Source of the DNA: Caldisericales bacterium
GTDB lineage: Bacteria > Caldisericota > Caldisericia > Caldisericales > Caldisericaceae
Assembly: GCA_015489815.1 (NCBI GenBank)
Contig: WFZA01000049.1
Location: 1-59,553 of the forward strand
Direction: 5' to 3'
Length of the DNA stretch: 59,553 bases
A program made the translations under genes and the position numbers. Below, one piece after another: positions 9,046 through 17,805 of the stretch. Positions within the stretch are counted from its first letter, which is position 1. Each line of letters opens with the position of its first letter. Under the pieces are notes generated by a model. It was given only the letters and a program-made list of their open reading frames with translations. It searched no databases and was not told the origin of the DNA.

Positions 9046-10299
9046 TTACGCAAGAACTTCTTGATCTTCTACTATCTCTCCTCTTTTCACGAACATCATA
9101 AATACAAAAGCGGTGACGAAGAAAACAACTGAGAAAGTAAGTAAAGCAGGATAGCCGAAACGATCAATTGCTATACCTGCAAGGGGTGGAGCAACGATGT
9201 TCGCAGCCTGAGAAGCAAAGTAGTAAAGACCCGTATATCCGCCAACTTTTTTAAGTGTCGTCATGTCTACTACCATTGGAAGGGAATTTACATTCACCAA
9301 CGCCCAACCAATACCTCCTACGAGAAACAGTAGCGATAGAGTCCAAAAACTATGAACAAACAGACTAATAAACATAATGACCGAAACAAGCAAAAGTCCT
9401 TCTTGAATCGTTTTTCTTCTACCGTGTTTTGCTCCTATAAAGCCTGCAAATAGTGAAAATACCATAAAGGATAAAACAAACATCCCCAAGATAAGCGCAC
9501 CGGTACTTGCCTTCACATGTAGGTAAAACTTTGCATAACTCGTAAAGAATGTTTCAAGTGCGTTAAACCCTACAAACCAAGAAAAAATTGCAAGTAAAAT
9601 GAACATTAAACTTTTTTCGCCTAAAGCCACATCTTTTAAATTCTCCATTAATGCAATAAAGGATTCTTTTAAAGAAATTGGTGGATTATCGTTTGATTCA
9701 CCAACATCAACTGGTCTGTCTTCTCGTATAAAAATTACAACGATAAGGCTTGCTGCAAGCATCGTAAGCCCACCCACGATAAAAGGGTAGGCAATATTTG
9801 CGTCGTATAATTTCTTGCCTCCAAAGTAAACGAGCAACGCACCCAGACCGCCCATAAAGTTTATTATACCGTTTGCCTGGCTTCTAAACTTAGACGGTAT
9901 AATGTCGGGCATCAGAGCAATTACTGGTGTTCTGAAGAATGCCATTGCAAGATTCATCAAGATAATAGTCGTCATCATAAGAGAAAGACTTTTTGTAAGC
10001 GTTGCATAAGGTATAAGTATAAAGAAAAGTGCCGCAAAGGGCGCACCTCCCAAAATGTAAGGCCTACGCCTACCCAATCTCGTGCGAGTTCTATCACTCA
10101 TTGCACCAAGATAAGGCAATAAAAGAATTGCGAACACATTATCAATAGTCATTATCAAGCCTATTACGAAAGAAGAAAGATGAAATCCACTTTTCAGAAA
10201 TATAGGCACATACGCATTGTACAATGCCCAGATTATTGAAACACCTAAAAAGCCGAAACCCAATACAAATGTTTTGCCAAGCTTAAACTTTTTTTCCAC
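9046..10299 (-). CDS. MFS transporter, sugar-type (GPH/SLC45-like)
   Basis: A 417-residue permease with about twelve hydrophobic helices. The cytoplasmic loop between helices 2 and 3 reads SDRTRTRLGRRRPYI, a signature of sugar-proton/cation symporters of the GPH and SLC45-like groups. The substrate cannot be read from sequence. Its start overlaps the alr stop by 17 bases, so the two are co-translated. A link to alanine racemase suggests cell-wall precursor or sugar uptake, but that is guesswork. Confidence 0.85.
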   Translation of the reverse strand: MEKKFKLGKTFVLGFGFLGVSIIWALYNAYVPIFLKSGFHLSSFVIGLIMTIDNVFAILLLPYLGAMSDRTRTRLGRRRPYILGGAPFAALFFILIPYATLTKSLSLMMTTIILMNLAMAFFRTPVIALMPDIIPSKFRSQANGIINFMGGLGALLVYFGGKKLYDANIAYPFIVGGLTMLAASLIVVIFIREDRPVDVGESNDNPPISLKESFIALMENLKDVALGEKSLMFILLAIFSWFVGFNALETFFTSYAKFYLHVKASTGALILGMFVLSFMVFSLFAGFIGAKHGRRKTIQEGLLLVSVIMFISLFVHSFWTLSLLFLVGGIGWALVNVNSLPMVVDMTTLKKVGGYTGLYYFASQAANIVAPPLAGIAIDRFGYPALLTFSVVFFVTAFVFMMFVKRGEIVEDQEVLA

Positions 10300-11422
10300 T
10301 TTGTCCTCCTTTAATAAATATTCTTTTAACGCGTTTTCCTATTCTCGAGACAATTTCATAGTTTATTGTGTCAACTTTGTCGGCTATTTCTGTTGCAGTA
10401 ATTTCTTCATTACCTTGCTTACCAATTAGAATGACCTCATTACCTGGATGAATGTTTGGAAAACCAGTTACATCAATTATGGTTTGGTCCATTGTTACAT
10501 TTCCAACTATTTTTGCCCTCCTTCCTTTAACGAGTACTTCTCCTATATTGGACAATTTTCTCGGCAGCCCGTCGGCATACCCAACAGGAATTGTTGCAAC
10601 GAGCATCTCCTTTTTAGCAACAAAAGTTCTTCCGTAGCTTATACTCCTGCCAGGACTAATTTTCTTAATGTATATTATGCGCGTTTTAAACGACAAAACA
10701 GGTTTCAAAGTAAAACTCTTCAAAACAGGAGATGGAGGAAGTCCATATAAAATTATTCCGGGACGCACCGAATTAAAATGGCTTTTCTTTCCAAGTGTTA
10801 ATATCGCAGCGCTATTTGCACAATGTATAAAATCGGGGCTAATTTTATGGAGGTATAAATCTTTTATTAGCCTATTGAATATATCCAATTGTTCTTCTGC
10901 AAATTGAATGTCACTATCAGCAGTTGCAAAGTGCGTATACAAACCCTGAAAGTGAACATTATTTAAATTCTCAATAGATTTAACCACAAAAAGAAGTTCT
11001 TTAGGAGAAATACCTATCCTGCCCATTCCTGTGTCCACATTTACATGGACATTTAACACAGATTTTGCCTTACTATCGTAAATTTTTAATCTTTTAATAA
11101 AATTCCTGTCAAATAGCGTTACTGCAATATTCTGGCTTGAAGCAACTTCCAGTGCAGAAGGATCCACATATCCAAGGACGAGTATTGGAAGGGAAATTCC
11201 TGCCTCACGCAAGTTGAGCGCTTCTTCCAGGGAAGCCGTTGCAAGTGCATAAGCACCGTAATGTTCAAGAATTTTAGAAATCTCTATAGCTCCGTGGCCA
11301 TAAGCATCTGCCTTTACTACACCTATAACTTTTTTATTCCCCACTGCTTTTTTGATCTTTAAAAAGTTATAGATAACATCGTCCAAATTTATTTCTACCC
11401 ATGTAGGGCGAATCAGATTCAT
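10283..11422 (-). CDS. alr: Alanine racemase
   Basis: Interconverts L- and D-alanine with pyridoxal phosphate, supplying D-Ala for peptidoglycan. It has 379 residues, normal length. The PLP lysine is K37 in VVKADAYGHG, in the N-terminal TIM barrel. The second catalytic base is the tyrosine of SYGRTF, followed by the family block PVGYADGLPR. The start ATG has an AGGAGGG ribosome site. It is divergent from surE, with only 67 bases between them, and a TATACT -10 element (plus 11450-11455) faces alr. Confidence 0.95.
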   Translation of the reverse strand: MNLIRPTWVEINLDDVIYNFLKIKKAVGNKKVIGVVKADAYGHGAIEISKILEHYGAYALATASLEEALNLREAGISLPILVLGYVDPSALEVASSQNIAVTLFDRNFIKRLKIYDSKAKSVLNVHVNVDTGMGRIGISPKELLFVVKSIENLNNVHFQGLYTHFATADSDIQFAEEQLDIFNRLIKDLYLHKISPDFIHCANSAAILTLGKKSHFNSVRPGIILYGLPPSPVLKSFTLKPVLSFKTRIIYIKKISPGRSISYGRTFVAKKEMLVATIPVGYADGLPRKLSNIGEVLVKGRRAKIVGNVTMDQTIIDVTGFPNIHPGNEVILIGKQGNEEITATEIADKVDTINYEIVSRIGKRVKRIFIKGGQSGKKV

Positions 11423-11431
11423 GTGCCCTCC

Positions 11432-11459
11432 TTGAAAAAATGTTAATTAAGTATATCAT
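11432..11459 (+). promoter_or_regulatory. Promoter of the surE operon
   Basis: TTGAAA (11432-11437), a 16-base spacer and TATCAT (11454-11459), followed by a short leader with GAGGTGA before the surE ATG at 11490. It overlaps a -10-like element for alr on the other strand, so the two promoters share the region. Confidence 0.6.
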
Positions 11460-11489
11460 TAAAAAAGTGTATTAAAAAGAGGTGATCTA

Positions 11490-12254
11490 ATGAGAATAGT
11501 AATAACAAACGACGACGGAATTGAAGCAAAAGGCATTAAAGCACTAACTGCAGCTTTATCAGATATGGCAGATGTATATGTAGTTGCACCGTGGGAACAA
11601 CAAAGTGCTGGCAGCCACTCAACGACTCTTCATAAACCTTTGAGGGCAGACGAATTTCCGTTAAATGTTGGGGAGAAAAAAGCCTATAGGGTTTCAGGTA
11701 CGCCAGCAGACTGCGTTTTACTCGCAGTAGATGTGCTCGTAAAAGGAAAAATAGATTTAGTTTTATCTGGAATAAACCAGGGGCCAAATTTAGGAGACGA
11801 TGTAATATATTCAGGAACGGTAGCAGGCGCACGGGAAGGAGCGTTGAATGGGATAACTTCTATCGCTTTCTCTATAGATGCGTTTGAAAATCCACGCTAC
11901 GAAAGTGCCGCACTATTTGCAAAAATATTCGTAAAAAAGATAATTGAAGAAAAAATAAAGGGTGAAATCTACTTCAATGTCAATGTACCAAACTTACAAT
12001 GGAAATCAATAAAAGGCGTAAAGTTCGTAAGACAGGGAAAGAGAAGATATGTTGATAGAGTAATGATCGGGAAGGACCCCTTTGGTAAGGTATACTACTG
12101 GATCGGAGGGAAGCCCGTAGATAGTGAAAATGACGAAACGGATAACGGCGTCGTGCACAAAGGATATATATCTATTACACCAATGAAAATTGACATGACC
12201 GACTACGACATGCTCAAGAGAATTTCTCAGTGGGACATAGACATAAAAAGGTAA
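11490..12254 (+). CDS. surE: 5'/3'-nucleotidase SurE
   Basis: A metal-dependent phosphatase that hydrolyses nucleoside 5'- and 3'-monophosphates, 254 residues. The family signature TNDDGIEAKGI opens the protein, with metal-binding D8 and D9. The asparagine-containing loop SGINQGPNLGDDVIYSGTVA is also intact. It is the first gene of a three-gene plus-strand unit with a PhoU/RCK_C protein (8 bases after) and an MgtE transporter. No functional link between these is known. Confidence 0.95.
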   Translation: MRIVITNDDGIEAKGIKALTAALSDMADVYVVAPWEQQSAGSHSTTLHKPLRADEFPLNVGEKKAYRVSGTPADCVLLAVDVLVKGKIDLVLSGINQGPNLGDDVIYSGTVAGAREGALNGITSIAFSIDAFENPRYESAALFAKIFVKKIIEEKIKGEIYFNVNVPNLQWKSIKGVKFVRQGKRRYVDRVMIGKDPFGKVYYWIGGKPVDSENDETDNGVVHKGYISITPMKIDMTDYDMLKRISQWDIDIKR

Positions 12255-12262
12255 TAAGATAA

Positions 12263-12841
12263 ATGAAAAGCATAAAAGAAGTTTTAACTGAACTAAAGTC
12301 TTTTTCAGAGCTTGTCGTCATCATTGGATATGCAGCAATACTTCAAAACGACCCAGAACTTGCACTGGAAGCACAAAACATCAAAAACAAAATACGCACA
12401 CTAAGCTACGAAATGCGCATAGCAACAATATATGCAGTAAGGAGTTCAAGAAATTCAGCAAAAGAAGTTACGCAATTAGCGTCACTTTTACAGGTAGGTG
12501 TTGCATCTAAAGAAATAAGCGACGGGGTTGACGACCTTGTGGAGATTGTTCTGCGAGGCGGCGGTGCCCACCCACTTTTGAGGGATATATACGGAAATAA
12601 TGAGTTAATTATAAAGTTAACTGTAAACAAAAACAGCAAAATTATAGGGTCGAATCTTCATAAAATAATAAGCACTTTTAAGGAAGAAACGCCACCTTTC
12701 CAGATACTCTTTATAAGAAAATCAGACAAATACATTCTTAGCAAAAAAGCGGAACGACAAACACTTGGCCCAGAAGATGTAGTTTTAATTAAAACGAGTG
12801 AAGAGAAAGAAGAAGAAATCAAAAAGGTATTCTCACAATAA
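12263..12841 (+). CDS. PhoU-like / RCK_C (TrkA-C) regulatory protein
   Basis: A soluble 192-residue protein: an all-helical PhoU-like N-terminal half (about 1-95, including a KEISDGVDDLVEIVL helix), then a beta-rich RCK_C half (about 105-190) of the type that binds ligands in potassium transporters and channels. Proteins with this domain pair occur next to MgtE-like permeases, mostly in archaea, where they are usually longer with both domains duplicated. Here the MgtE gene follows at once with an overlap of 44 bases, so this is likely its cytoplasmic gating or sensing subunit. That role is inferred from context. Confidence 0.75.
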   Translation: MKSIKEVLTELKSFSELVVIIGYAAILQNDPELALEAQNIKNKIRTLSYEMRIATIYAVRSSRNSAKEVTQLASLLQVGVASKEISDGVDDLVEIVLRGGGAHPLLRDIYGNNELIIKLTVNKNSKIIGSNLHKIISTFKEETPPFQILFIRKSDKYILSKKAERQTLGPEDVVLIKTSEEKEEEIKKVFSQ

Positions 12842-14033
12842 AGATACAATCCTCGCAATTCTTAAACAGTCACTCACTATTCTGTTTATTTCAATAATAG
12901 GCGAAAGTATAACAGGAAGCATTCTTGTAAGTATGAAAGCAAAACTCGTAGACATAGCCGGTATACTGCTCATAATACCTGCTCTAACAGACTTGCGTGG
13001 AAATGTAGGTGCTGCATTCGGAGAAAGATTAAGCACATTATTACACCTTGGTATAGTAAAGCCTAAATTAGAGTTTAGTCCAATAATAAAATCCAATATA
13101 TACGCATCATTTTCTCTAACTGCGGGAATAGCATTCATCATAGGAATTATTTCTCCATTATTTGCACTTCTATTCAAGATAAAAAGTGACAGTCCTCTAA
13201 TGCTGTCTTTTATATCAGAATCTGCAGGTATTATTTCGTCAGTAATTCTTATTCCACTCGTATTTTTAATGGTGTTTTATTCTTTTAAATATCACATAGA
13301 CCCTGATAATATAATCGCACCTGCACTCCCGGTAGTAGGCGACATCGTTACTATAACGGCAATATACCTCAGTGCTATGATAGCAGTCAAATTGCGCGGT
13401 TTAATATCTCTTACCCCATTATTTGCTGTAATAATATTTCTGATAGGTGCAAAAAGGAAATACGCTAAATTCCCACAGCGATACCATTATTTATACATAG
13501 TGATTCAAAGCACACCAGTACTTCTTATATGCATTTCGATAGGGATTGCATCTGGAATGTTCTTGCAAAATGCAGAATCGACCTTTAAGCTATTTCCTAT
13601 TCTACTATCAATCGTGCCTCAAGTGATTGCCCAGGGCGGTGCGATAGGAGGTATCATCGGGTCAAGGGTTTCAACTGCTCTATACTTAGGTACTGCAAGA
13701 CCACTTGTGTGGAATAATGAAGTTTCAAAAAACTTCCTATCTGGAATAATTATGGGGATTATCGTAGGACCAGCAATAGCAATTATTACGCTGCTTGCTG
13801 CAATAATAACTAAAACGCCTATTGTATCATTTACAAAAATATTTATGATATCTACAATCTCTTTATTTTTGTTATCACTTTTTACGAGCATTATTTCAAT
13901 TTACATTGCATTCGTCTCGTTTAAATTAAACTTAGATCCCAGCAACATCGTAATACCACTTATAACGAGTATAGGAGATGTTACGGGCGTTCTTATTTTA
14001 TTATTCGTTATTGAAGTGTTCTTTACAATTTAA
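12798..14033 (+). CDS. MgtE-like divalent cation transporter with two integral domains
   Basis: A 411-residue permease with two MgtE integral-membrane domains in one chain. Each has its own copy of the pore motif: ALTDLRGNVGAAFGERLST (about residues 62-80) and AQGGAIGGIIGSRVSTALYLG-like (about 275-295). This SLC41-like duplication lacks the N-terminal MgtE and CBS sensor domains of typical bacterial MgtE. It begins with GTG inside the upstream gene; the first 14 codons, very Lys/Arg-rich, lie in the overlap, and no other ordinary start precedes the first helix. Magnesium is the expected substrate. It converges with pepQ, overlapping by 11 bases. Confidence 0.82.
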   Translation: MKRKKKKSKRYSHNKDTILAILKQSLTILFISIIGESITGSILVSMKAKLVDIAGILLIIPALTDLRGNVGAAFGERLSTLLHLGIVKPKLEFSPIIKSNIYASFSLTAGIAFIIGIISPLFALLFKIKSDSPLMLSFISESAGIISSVILIPLVFLMVFYSFKYHIDPDNIIAPALPVVGDIVTITAIYLSAMIAVKLRGLISLTPLFAVIIFLIGAKRKYAKFPQRYHYLYIVIQSTPVLLICISIGIASGMFLQNAESTFKLFPILLSIVPQVIAQGGAIGGIIGSRVSTALYLGTARPLVWNNEVSKNFLSGIIMGIIVGPAIAIITLLAAIITKTPIVSFTKIFMISTISLFLLSLFTSIISIYIAFVSFKLNLDPSNIVIPLITSIGDVTGVLILLFVIEVFFTI

Positions 14034-15087
14034 TTAAATCGTGAGGCAAATTCGTTAAAATCTCACCTTTATCCTTTTTAACGAGGATAGTGTCTTCTAT
14101 CCGGACACCGAACTTGTTGGGAATGTATATACCAGGTTCTACAGTAATGACCATGTTTTCTTTAAGTTCAAACGGAGATCTACTGTTAACGAATGGAAGT
14201 TCGTGGATTTCAAGTCCTACTCCATGCCCAAGCCCATGTATAAAGTATTCGCCATAGCCCTTTTCTTTTATAAAATTTCTAACCCTATTATCCAATTCTC
14301 TACAATATATGTCTTCTTTTACTGCTTCTCTACCAATTCTTTGCGCTTCTTCAACTATGTTATAAACTTTTAAACTTTTCTTGTCAGGCTCGCCAACGCA
14401 AACAGTCCGAGTCGTATCGGAAGCATAACCATTATAAAATACTCCAAAGTCCATTACGATTAATTCGTGTGCTTTAATTTTTCTTTCGCTGGGTGTTCCG
14501 TGCGGAAGTGCACCTCTCTCCCCCGCAGCAACAATAGTATCAAAGGATAACTTATCTGCGCCATTCTTTTTGAAGCGATACTCCAGCTCTGCAGCAATAT
14601 CCTTCTCTGTCACACCCTCTTTAATAAACGGCAGTATTTCAAGGAAGGACTTAGAAGAAATTTCACACGCTTTTCTTATGGTATCAGCCTCTTTTTCGTC
14701 TTTAATAATTCGCATAAGCTCAATTACATTAGTCAGGGGCACTAAATTAATAAAAGGAATTTCTTTTAAAGATAAATATAAGTTAAGATTCAATCTATTC
14801 CTTTCTACGCCAAGCCAATGGATATGATACTTAATTAAGATACTTTTTATAAACTCAACGATACCTCCGCTATACTCAAGGACTTCAACCTCCTTATATA
14901 CCTCACCTTTTGCCTGAGTTGTAAAACGAGAGTCAACAATGAGAAATAACTTTTCATTTGCAGCAATAAGAAAAGCATCCTCTCCAGTAAAGTTCGTAAG
15001 ATAGCGAATATTAGAAACAGCAGTAACGAGAAAAGCATCTACATTATTTGAACTTATCTCTTTTAAAAATCTTCTAATTTTATCCAT
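14023..15087 (-). CDS. pepQ: Xaa-Pro peptidase (M24 family)
   Basis: Cleaves the bond next to proline, using two metal ions. It has 354 residues: an N-terminal creatinase-like domain (1-125) and a C-terminal pita-bread domain (about 130-354). Metal ligands are visible: D in MDFGVFY, D in YASDTTRT, H in FIHGLGHGVG, E in TVEPGIY and E in GVRIEDT. It could be pepQ or pepP; the family gives no firm distinction here. It is the last gene after the pilMNO group, 13 bases behind the short PilP-like protein, and has no known part in pilus biogenesis. Confidence 0.9.
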   Translation of the reverse strand: MDKIRRFLKEISSNNVDAFLVTAVSNIRYLTNFTGEDAFLIAANEKLFLIVDSRFTTQAKGEVYKEVEVLEYSGGIVEFIKSILIKYHIHWLGVERNRLNLNLYLSLKEIPFINLVPLTNVIELMRIIKDEKEADTIRKACEISSKSFLEILPFIKEGVTEKDIAAELEYRFKKNGADKLSFDTIVAAGERGALPHGTPSERKIKAHELIVMDFGVFYNGYASDTTRTVCVGEPDKKSLKVYNIVEEAQRIGREAVKEDIYCRELDNRVRNFIKEKGYGEYFIHGLGHGVGLEIHELPFVNSRSPFELKENMVITVEPGIYIPNKFGVRIEDTILVKKDKGEILTNLPHDLIKL

Positions 15088-15099
15088 AGTTATTATTTC

Positions 15100-15402
15100 C
15101 TACTCAAAAGGATTTTTCTTGCCAATTTCACCTGGCGGTGGAACTAGAGATGGAACATTTTTAAGAGTTCTTTTTGTTAGTTGTTCATCAACAAACTTTA
15201 CATCCCCCCTCTTTATTTGAGGAATTTGCCCTACTGGAGGAATAGTAATATGACCTACCATATAAGGAACGAAGAGCAACTGCCATATTATAAACAGCAA
15301 AATCACCATGATAAGTGTGACTATTGTAAATTTTGAAACTTTAATTTTACGCGGTTTTTTAGTTTTCTTTTTTTGCATGCTCTTTTTATTATTTTCTGGC
15401 AT
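15100..15402 (-). CDS. Small membrane protein in the PilP position
   Basis: A 100-residue protein with a very basic N-terminus (KKKTKKPRKIK), one transmembrane helix (about 27-48) and a short outer segment rich in Pro/Val ending in KKNPFE. It sits 12 bases after pilO, where pilP lies in type IV pilus operons. PilP and GspC proteins carry a short NPF or DPF motif near their secretin-binding linker, so the ending could be a remnant of that. It lacks the PilP beta domain and lipobox. I cannot assign it by sequence; a minimal PilP-like role is inferred from position. Confidence 0.6.
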   Translation of the reverse strand: MPENNKKSMQKKKTKKPRKIKVSKFTIVTLIMVILLFIIWQLLFVPYMVGHITIPPVGQIPQIKRGDVKFVDEQLTKRTLKNVPSLVPPPGEIGKKNPFE

Positions 15403-15414
15403 TATATCATCTCC

Positions 15415-16020
15415 TTACTTTCTCTGCGAAAGGTAAATTATACCGCTCACATTCACACTATAGTTTTTCAACTTATTCGAAACAGGCGAAAAACCACCAC
15501 CTGCATTCCCTCCTTTTGATATGGAAAGTTTACTCACATTAACTATTTGAGGAAACTCTGCTAAATGCGTAAAAAAGTAGTAAATATTATCAATTCTACT
15601 GGAAGAGATCTGTATGGTGAAAGGAACTGTATTTGCAGGGACTCCCTTAGGCCTTCTCGAACTAAACTGTAAATTATCAATTGTAACGCCACACAGTTTA
15701 GCAACTGCTTGGAATTCTTCACTAAACAGAAATTCATTTCGCTCCGGTGGTAGAATTTTTTCGAGTTGCTTAATTCTATTTTCCATCTGTTCATTCTCAG
15801 CTAAAAGAACTTTTTCCCTTTGAAGGGCAAGTTGCAAAGTTGCAAGTTTTTGTTGCTGTTTCTGAATCTGGCTTTCCAGTTCTTTCACCCCATTAAACTG
15901 TGGTTTTATTAAGTACCAGTAAAATGCTCCAGCAATAAGAACAAATACGAGACTCCAAACAGTAATTTTTGTTTTCGGATTACTCATACTAAGATCATTC
16001 ATCTCTTCATCCCTTTCCAC
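15415..16020 (-). CDS. pilO: Type IV pilus inner-membrane protein PilO
   Basis: A 201-residue bitopic protein. A short cytoplasmic N-terminus is followed by one transmembrane helix (about 17-36), a coiled coil (about 40-92, with KELESQIQKQQQKL) and a ferredoxin-like C-terminal domain (about 100-200), the PilO layout. It pairs with PilN to form the alignment complex between the cytoplasmic motor and the outer parts of the machine. It overlaps pilN by 22 bases. The start is ATG; a second in-frame Met at residue 6 is also possible. Confidence 0.85.
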   Translation of the reverse strand: MERDEEMNDLSMSNPKTKITVWSLVFVLIAGAFYWYLIKPQFNGVKELESQIQKQQQKLATLQLALQREKVLLAENEQMENRIKQLEKILPPERNEFLFSEEFQAVAKLCGVTIDNLQFSSRRPKGVPANTVPFTIQISSSRIDNIYYFFTHLAEFPQIVNVSKLSISKGGNAGGGFSPVSNKLKNYSVNVSGIIYLSQRK

Positions 16021-16571
16021 TTAAGAGTAATAGTAAAAGTAGTGTATTGAAGACCTTTATTATTTGCAGCCTTTTTAGCATAAGGAACCGAATAACTAGC
16101 AACAGTAACATTCGAAAAGTTCTTATTGTTCTGCAGAGCGTAAACCGTCCAGGCAAGAGTCTGAACATTTTTTGTCTTACCTTCCAGCGTAATAGTCATA
16201 GCTTTCTTATCAGCAGAAATAGACGAAAGAGTGGTTTCTTTCGGTAACGAAATTGCTAATTGTTTAATCAATTCGTTCCAATCAGTTTGTTTTAATGTGT
16301 AATTTTTAATGTTCGTTTCGTAGTATAGAAGTTTTGAGTCCAGAGCGCTTCTTTTGTTGAGTAAGTCCTGGACGCTTTTAAGGGCAGCAATTTGATTATT
16401 CAGTCTATTCAAAAGATCTGTTTTTTGCTTCTTTATATACCACACCCCACCATACATAGCCATAAGTAGAAAGAAAATGGAAAAACCAATAAAAATAATT
16501 TGCTTATCCTCTTTTCTTAAGTGTTTTTTTCTCTTTCTCCCTGGTAGTAAATTAATGTCGATAATTTCCAT
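15999..16571 (-). CDS. pilN: Type IV pilus protein PilN
   Basis: A 190-residue bitopic protein beginning MEIIDINLLPGRKRK: the INLLP motif is the conserved PilN tail that docks into PilM. One transmembrane helix follows (about 26-46), then a coiled coil and a ferredoxin-like domain. It lies 2 bases after pilM and overlaps pilO by 22 bases, so stoichiometric synthesis with both is expected. Confidence 0.92.
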   Translation of the reverse strand: MEIIDINLLPGRKRKKHLRKEDKQIIFIGFSIFFLLMAMYGGVWYIKKQKTDLLNRLNNQIAALKSVQDLLNKRSALDSKLLYYETNIKNYTLKQTDWNELIKQLAISLPKETTLSSISADKKAMTITLEGKTKNVQTLAWTVYALQNNKNFSNVTVASYSVPYAKKAANNKGLQYTTFTITLKWKGMKR

Positions 16572-16573
16572 AC

Positions 16574-17752
16574 TTACCCCTTTTTATACCTAAATATGTT
16601 CTTACTTTCTTTTTTTGGCGTCTTTATAGCCTTCGACTTACGCGCTTTTTCAATAGAACTTTCAGGATGTTCCCTCAAAGCAAGTCCGGTAGCAACAGAG
16701 AAAATAGGTGCCATCTCCTCGAGATATTCTTTTGTAAATAAGTTAGGATCGTAATGAGCAATATCAGTAAATAGACGATTGATACCCGTAGGAAGCGAAG
16801 TTTTCTCCTCAAGGTATTCTTTCAGTCCTTTCAAGTTTGCAGTCCCGCCTTCGAGCAATAAAATCGTCTTCATAACTTTACCATCGTTAAATTTTTTAAA
16901 ATAATAATTTACTGAACGCTGTATTTCAATAGCAAGTGAGTTTGCAAGAGGTTCTACTACCTGAACAATGGGGTCATTTTTATTTAATAGGCTAAGTTCA
17001 TTCTTTTTATATTCTTCCGCTGAGTCTAAGTCTTTTCCAGTAAATTGCGCGATTGCCTCGGTAATTTTTTTACCTCCCATAGGGAGTGTTCTTGAAAACC
17101 TCACAAATCCCTTATCAATCATATTTAGAGATGTATAAGTATGACCAGCGTTTACTACGACGAGCAAAATGTCGTTTTCCTCCAAGTTAAAATTAGGAAT
17201 AAAACGAAGCAGACGCAATTCTGAAAAAGCTTCTACCTCAATTGCAACAGGCTCCAATTCCGCACTCTTTAAAACATTCACTATAGATTGCACCGCATCA
17301 AGTGGAGCAGCAACGGCAAGAACATCTAACTTTTCAGTGTTATCCTCTTCAACGACTATTTTCTTTAAAATTTGAAAGTCAAAAATTGCCTGATCAATAG
17401 GAAAAGGTAGGAATTTTTCCATTTCCCACTTTATTGCTTCTTCCATTTCGTTTTCTGGTAGATCTTCCATTAAGAGTTCTTTAACCAGCACGAGTTGCCC
17501 TGAAACTGCTGCTACAACCCGGTTGCCTAAAAAATTATGGAATTTTAAAAGTTCCTTGACACCATCCGCAACTTCCTTCTGACGGAGAATTTTACCTTCC
17601 TGAATTAGTCCTTCGCTTATGGGAAGCAGGCCAAAGTTTAGTAACTCCAAGCCTTTGGGACTGTTCTTAAACTGAGCCATTTTTATAAAGCCAGAACCCA
17701 AATCAATACCTATTACTGGAGTTTTTTTGCTACTGCCAAAAAGTGCACACAC
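16574..17752 (-). CDS. pilM: Type IV pilus actin-like ATPase PilM
   Basis: A 392-residue cytoplasmic actin/FtsA-like protein that binds ATP and the PilN N-terminus. The phosphate-1 motif is GIDLGSGFIKMAQF near the N-terminus; LLVVVNAGHTYTSL and ILLLEGGTANLKG are the later phosphate-2 and adenosine motifs. A basic tail (KAIKTPKKESK) follows. The start is GTG with a GGAGG site about 8 bases upstream. A good promoter lies between it and the pilD stop, so pilM can be expressed apart from proS-pilD. Confidence 0.93.
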   Translation of the reverse strand: MCALFGSSKKTPVIGIDLGSGFIKMAQFKNSPKGLELLNFGLLPISEGLIQEGKILRQKEVADGVKELLKFHNFLGNRVVAAVSGQLVLVKELLMEDLPENEMEEAIKWEMEKFLPFPIDQAIFDFQILKKIVVEEDNTEKLDVLAVAAPLDAVQSIVNVLKSAELEPVAIEVEAFSELRLLRFIPNFNLEENDILLVVVNAGHTYTSLNMIDKGFVRFSRTLPMGGKKITEAIAQFTGKDLDSAEEYKKNELSLLNKNDPIVQVVEPLANSLAIEIQRSVNYYFKKFNDGKVMKTILLLEGGTANLKGLKEYLEEKTSLPTGINRLFTDIAHYDPNLFTKEYLEEMAPIFSVATGLALREHPESSIEKARKSKAIKTPKKESKNIFRYKKG

Positions 17753-17777
17753 AATAATTCCTCCTTATCATTTACAA

Positions 17778-17805
17778 AGTATATCATAGTCACCTTAAAA
17801 TGCAA
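17778..17805 (-). promoter_or_regulatory. Promoter of the pilMNO unit
   Basis: On the minus strand TTGCAT (plus 17800-17805), a 16-base spacer and TATACT (plus 17778-17783). It overlaps the stop region of pilD and precedes the pilM ribosome site. Confidence 0.55.
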
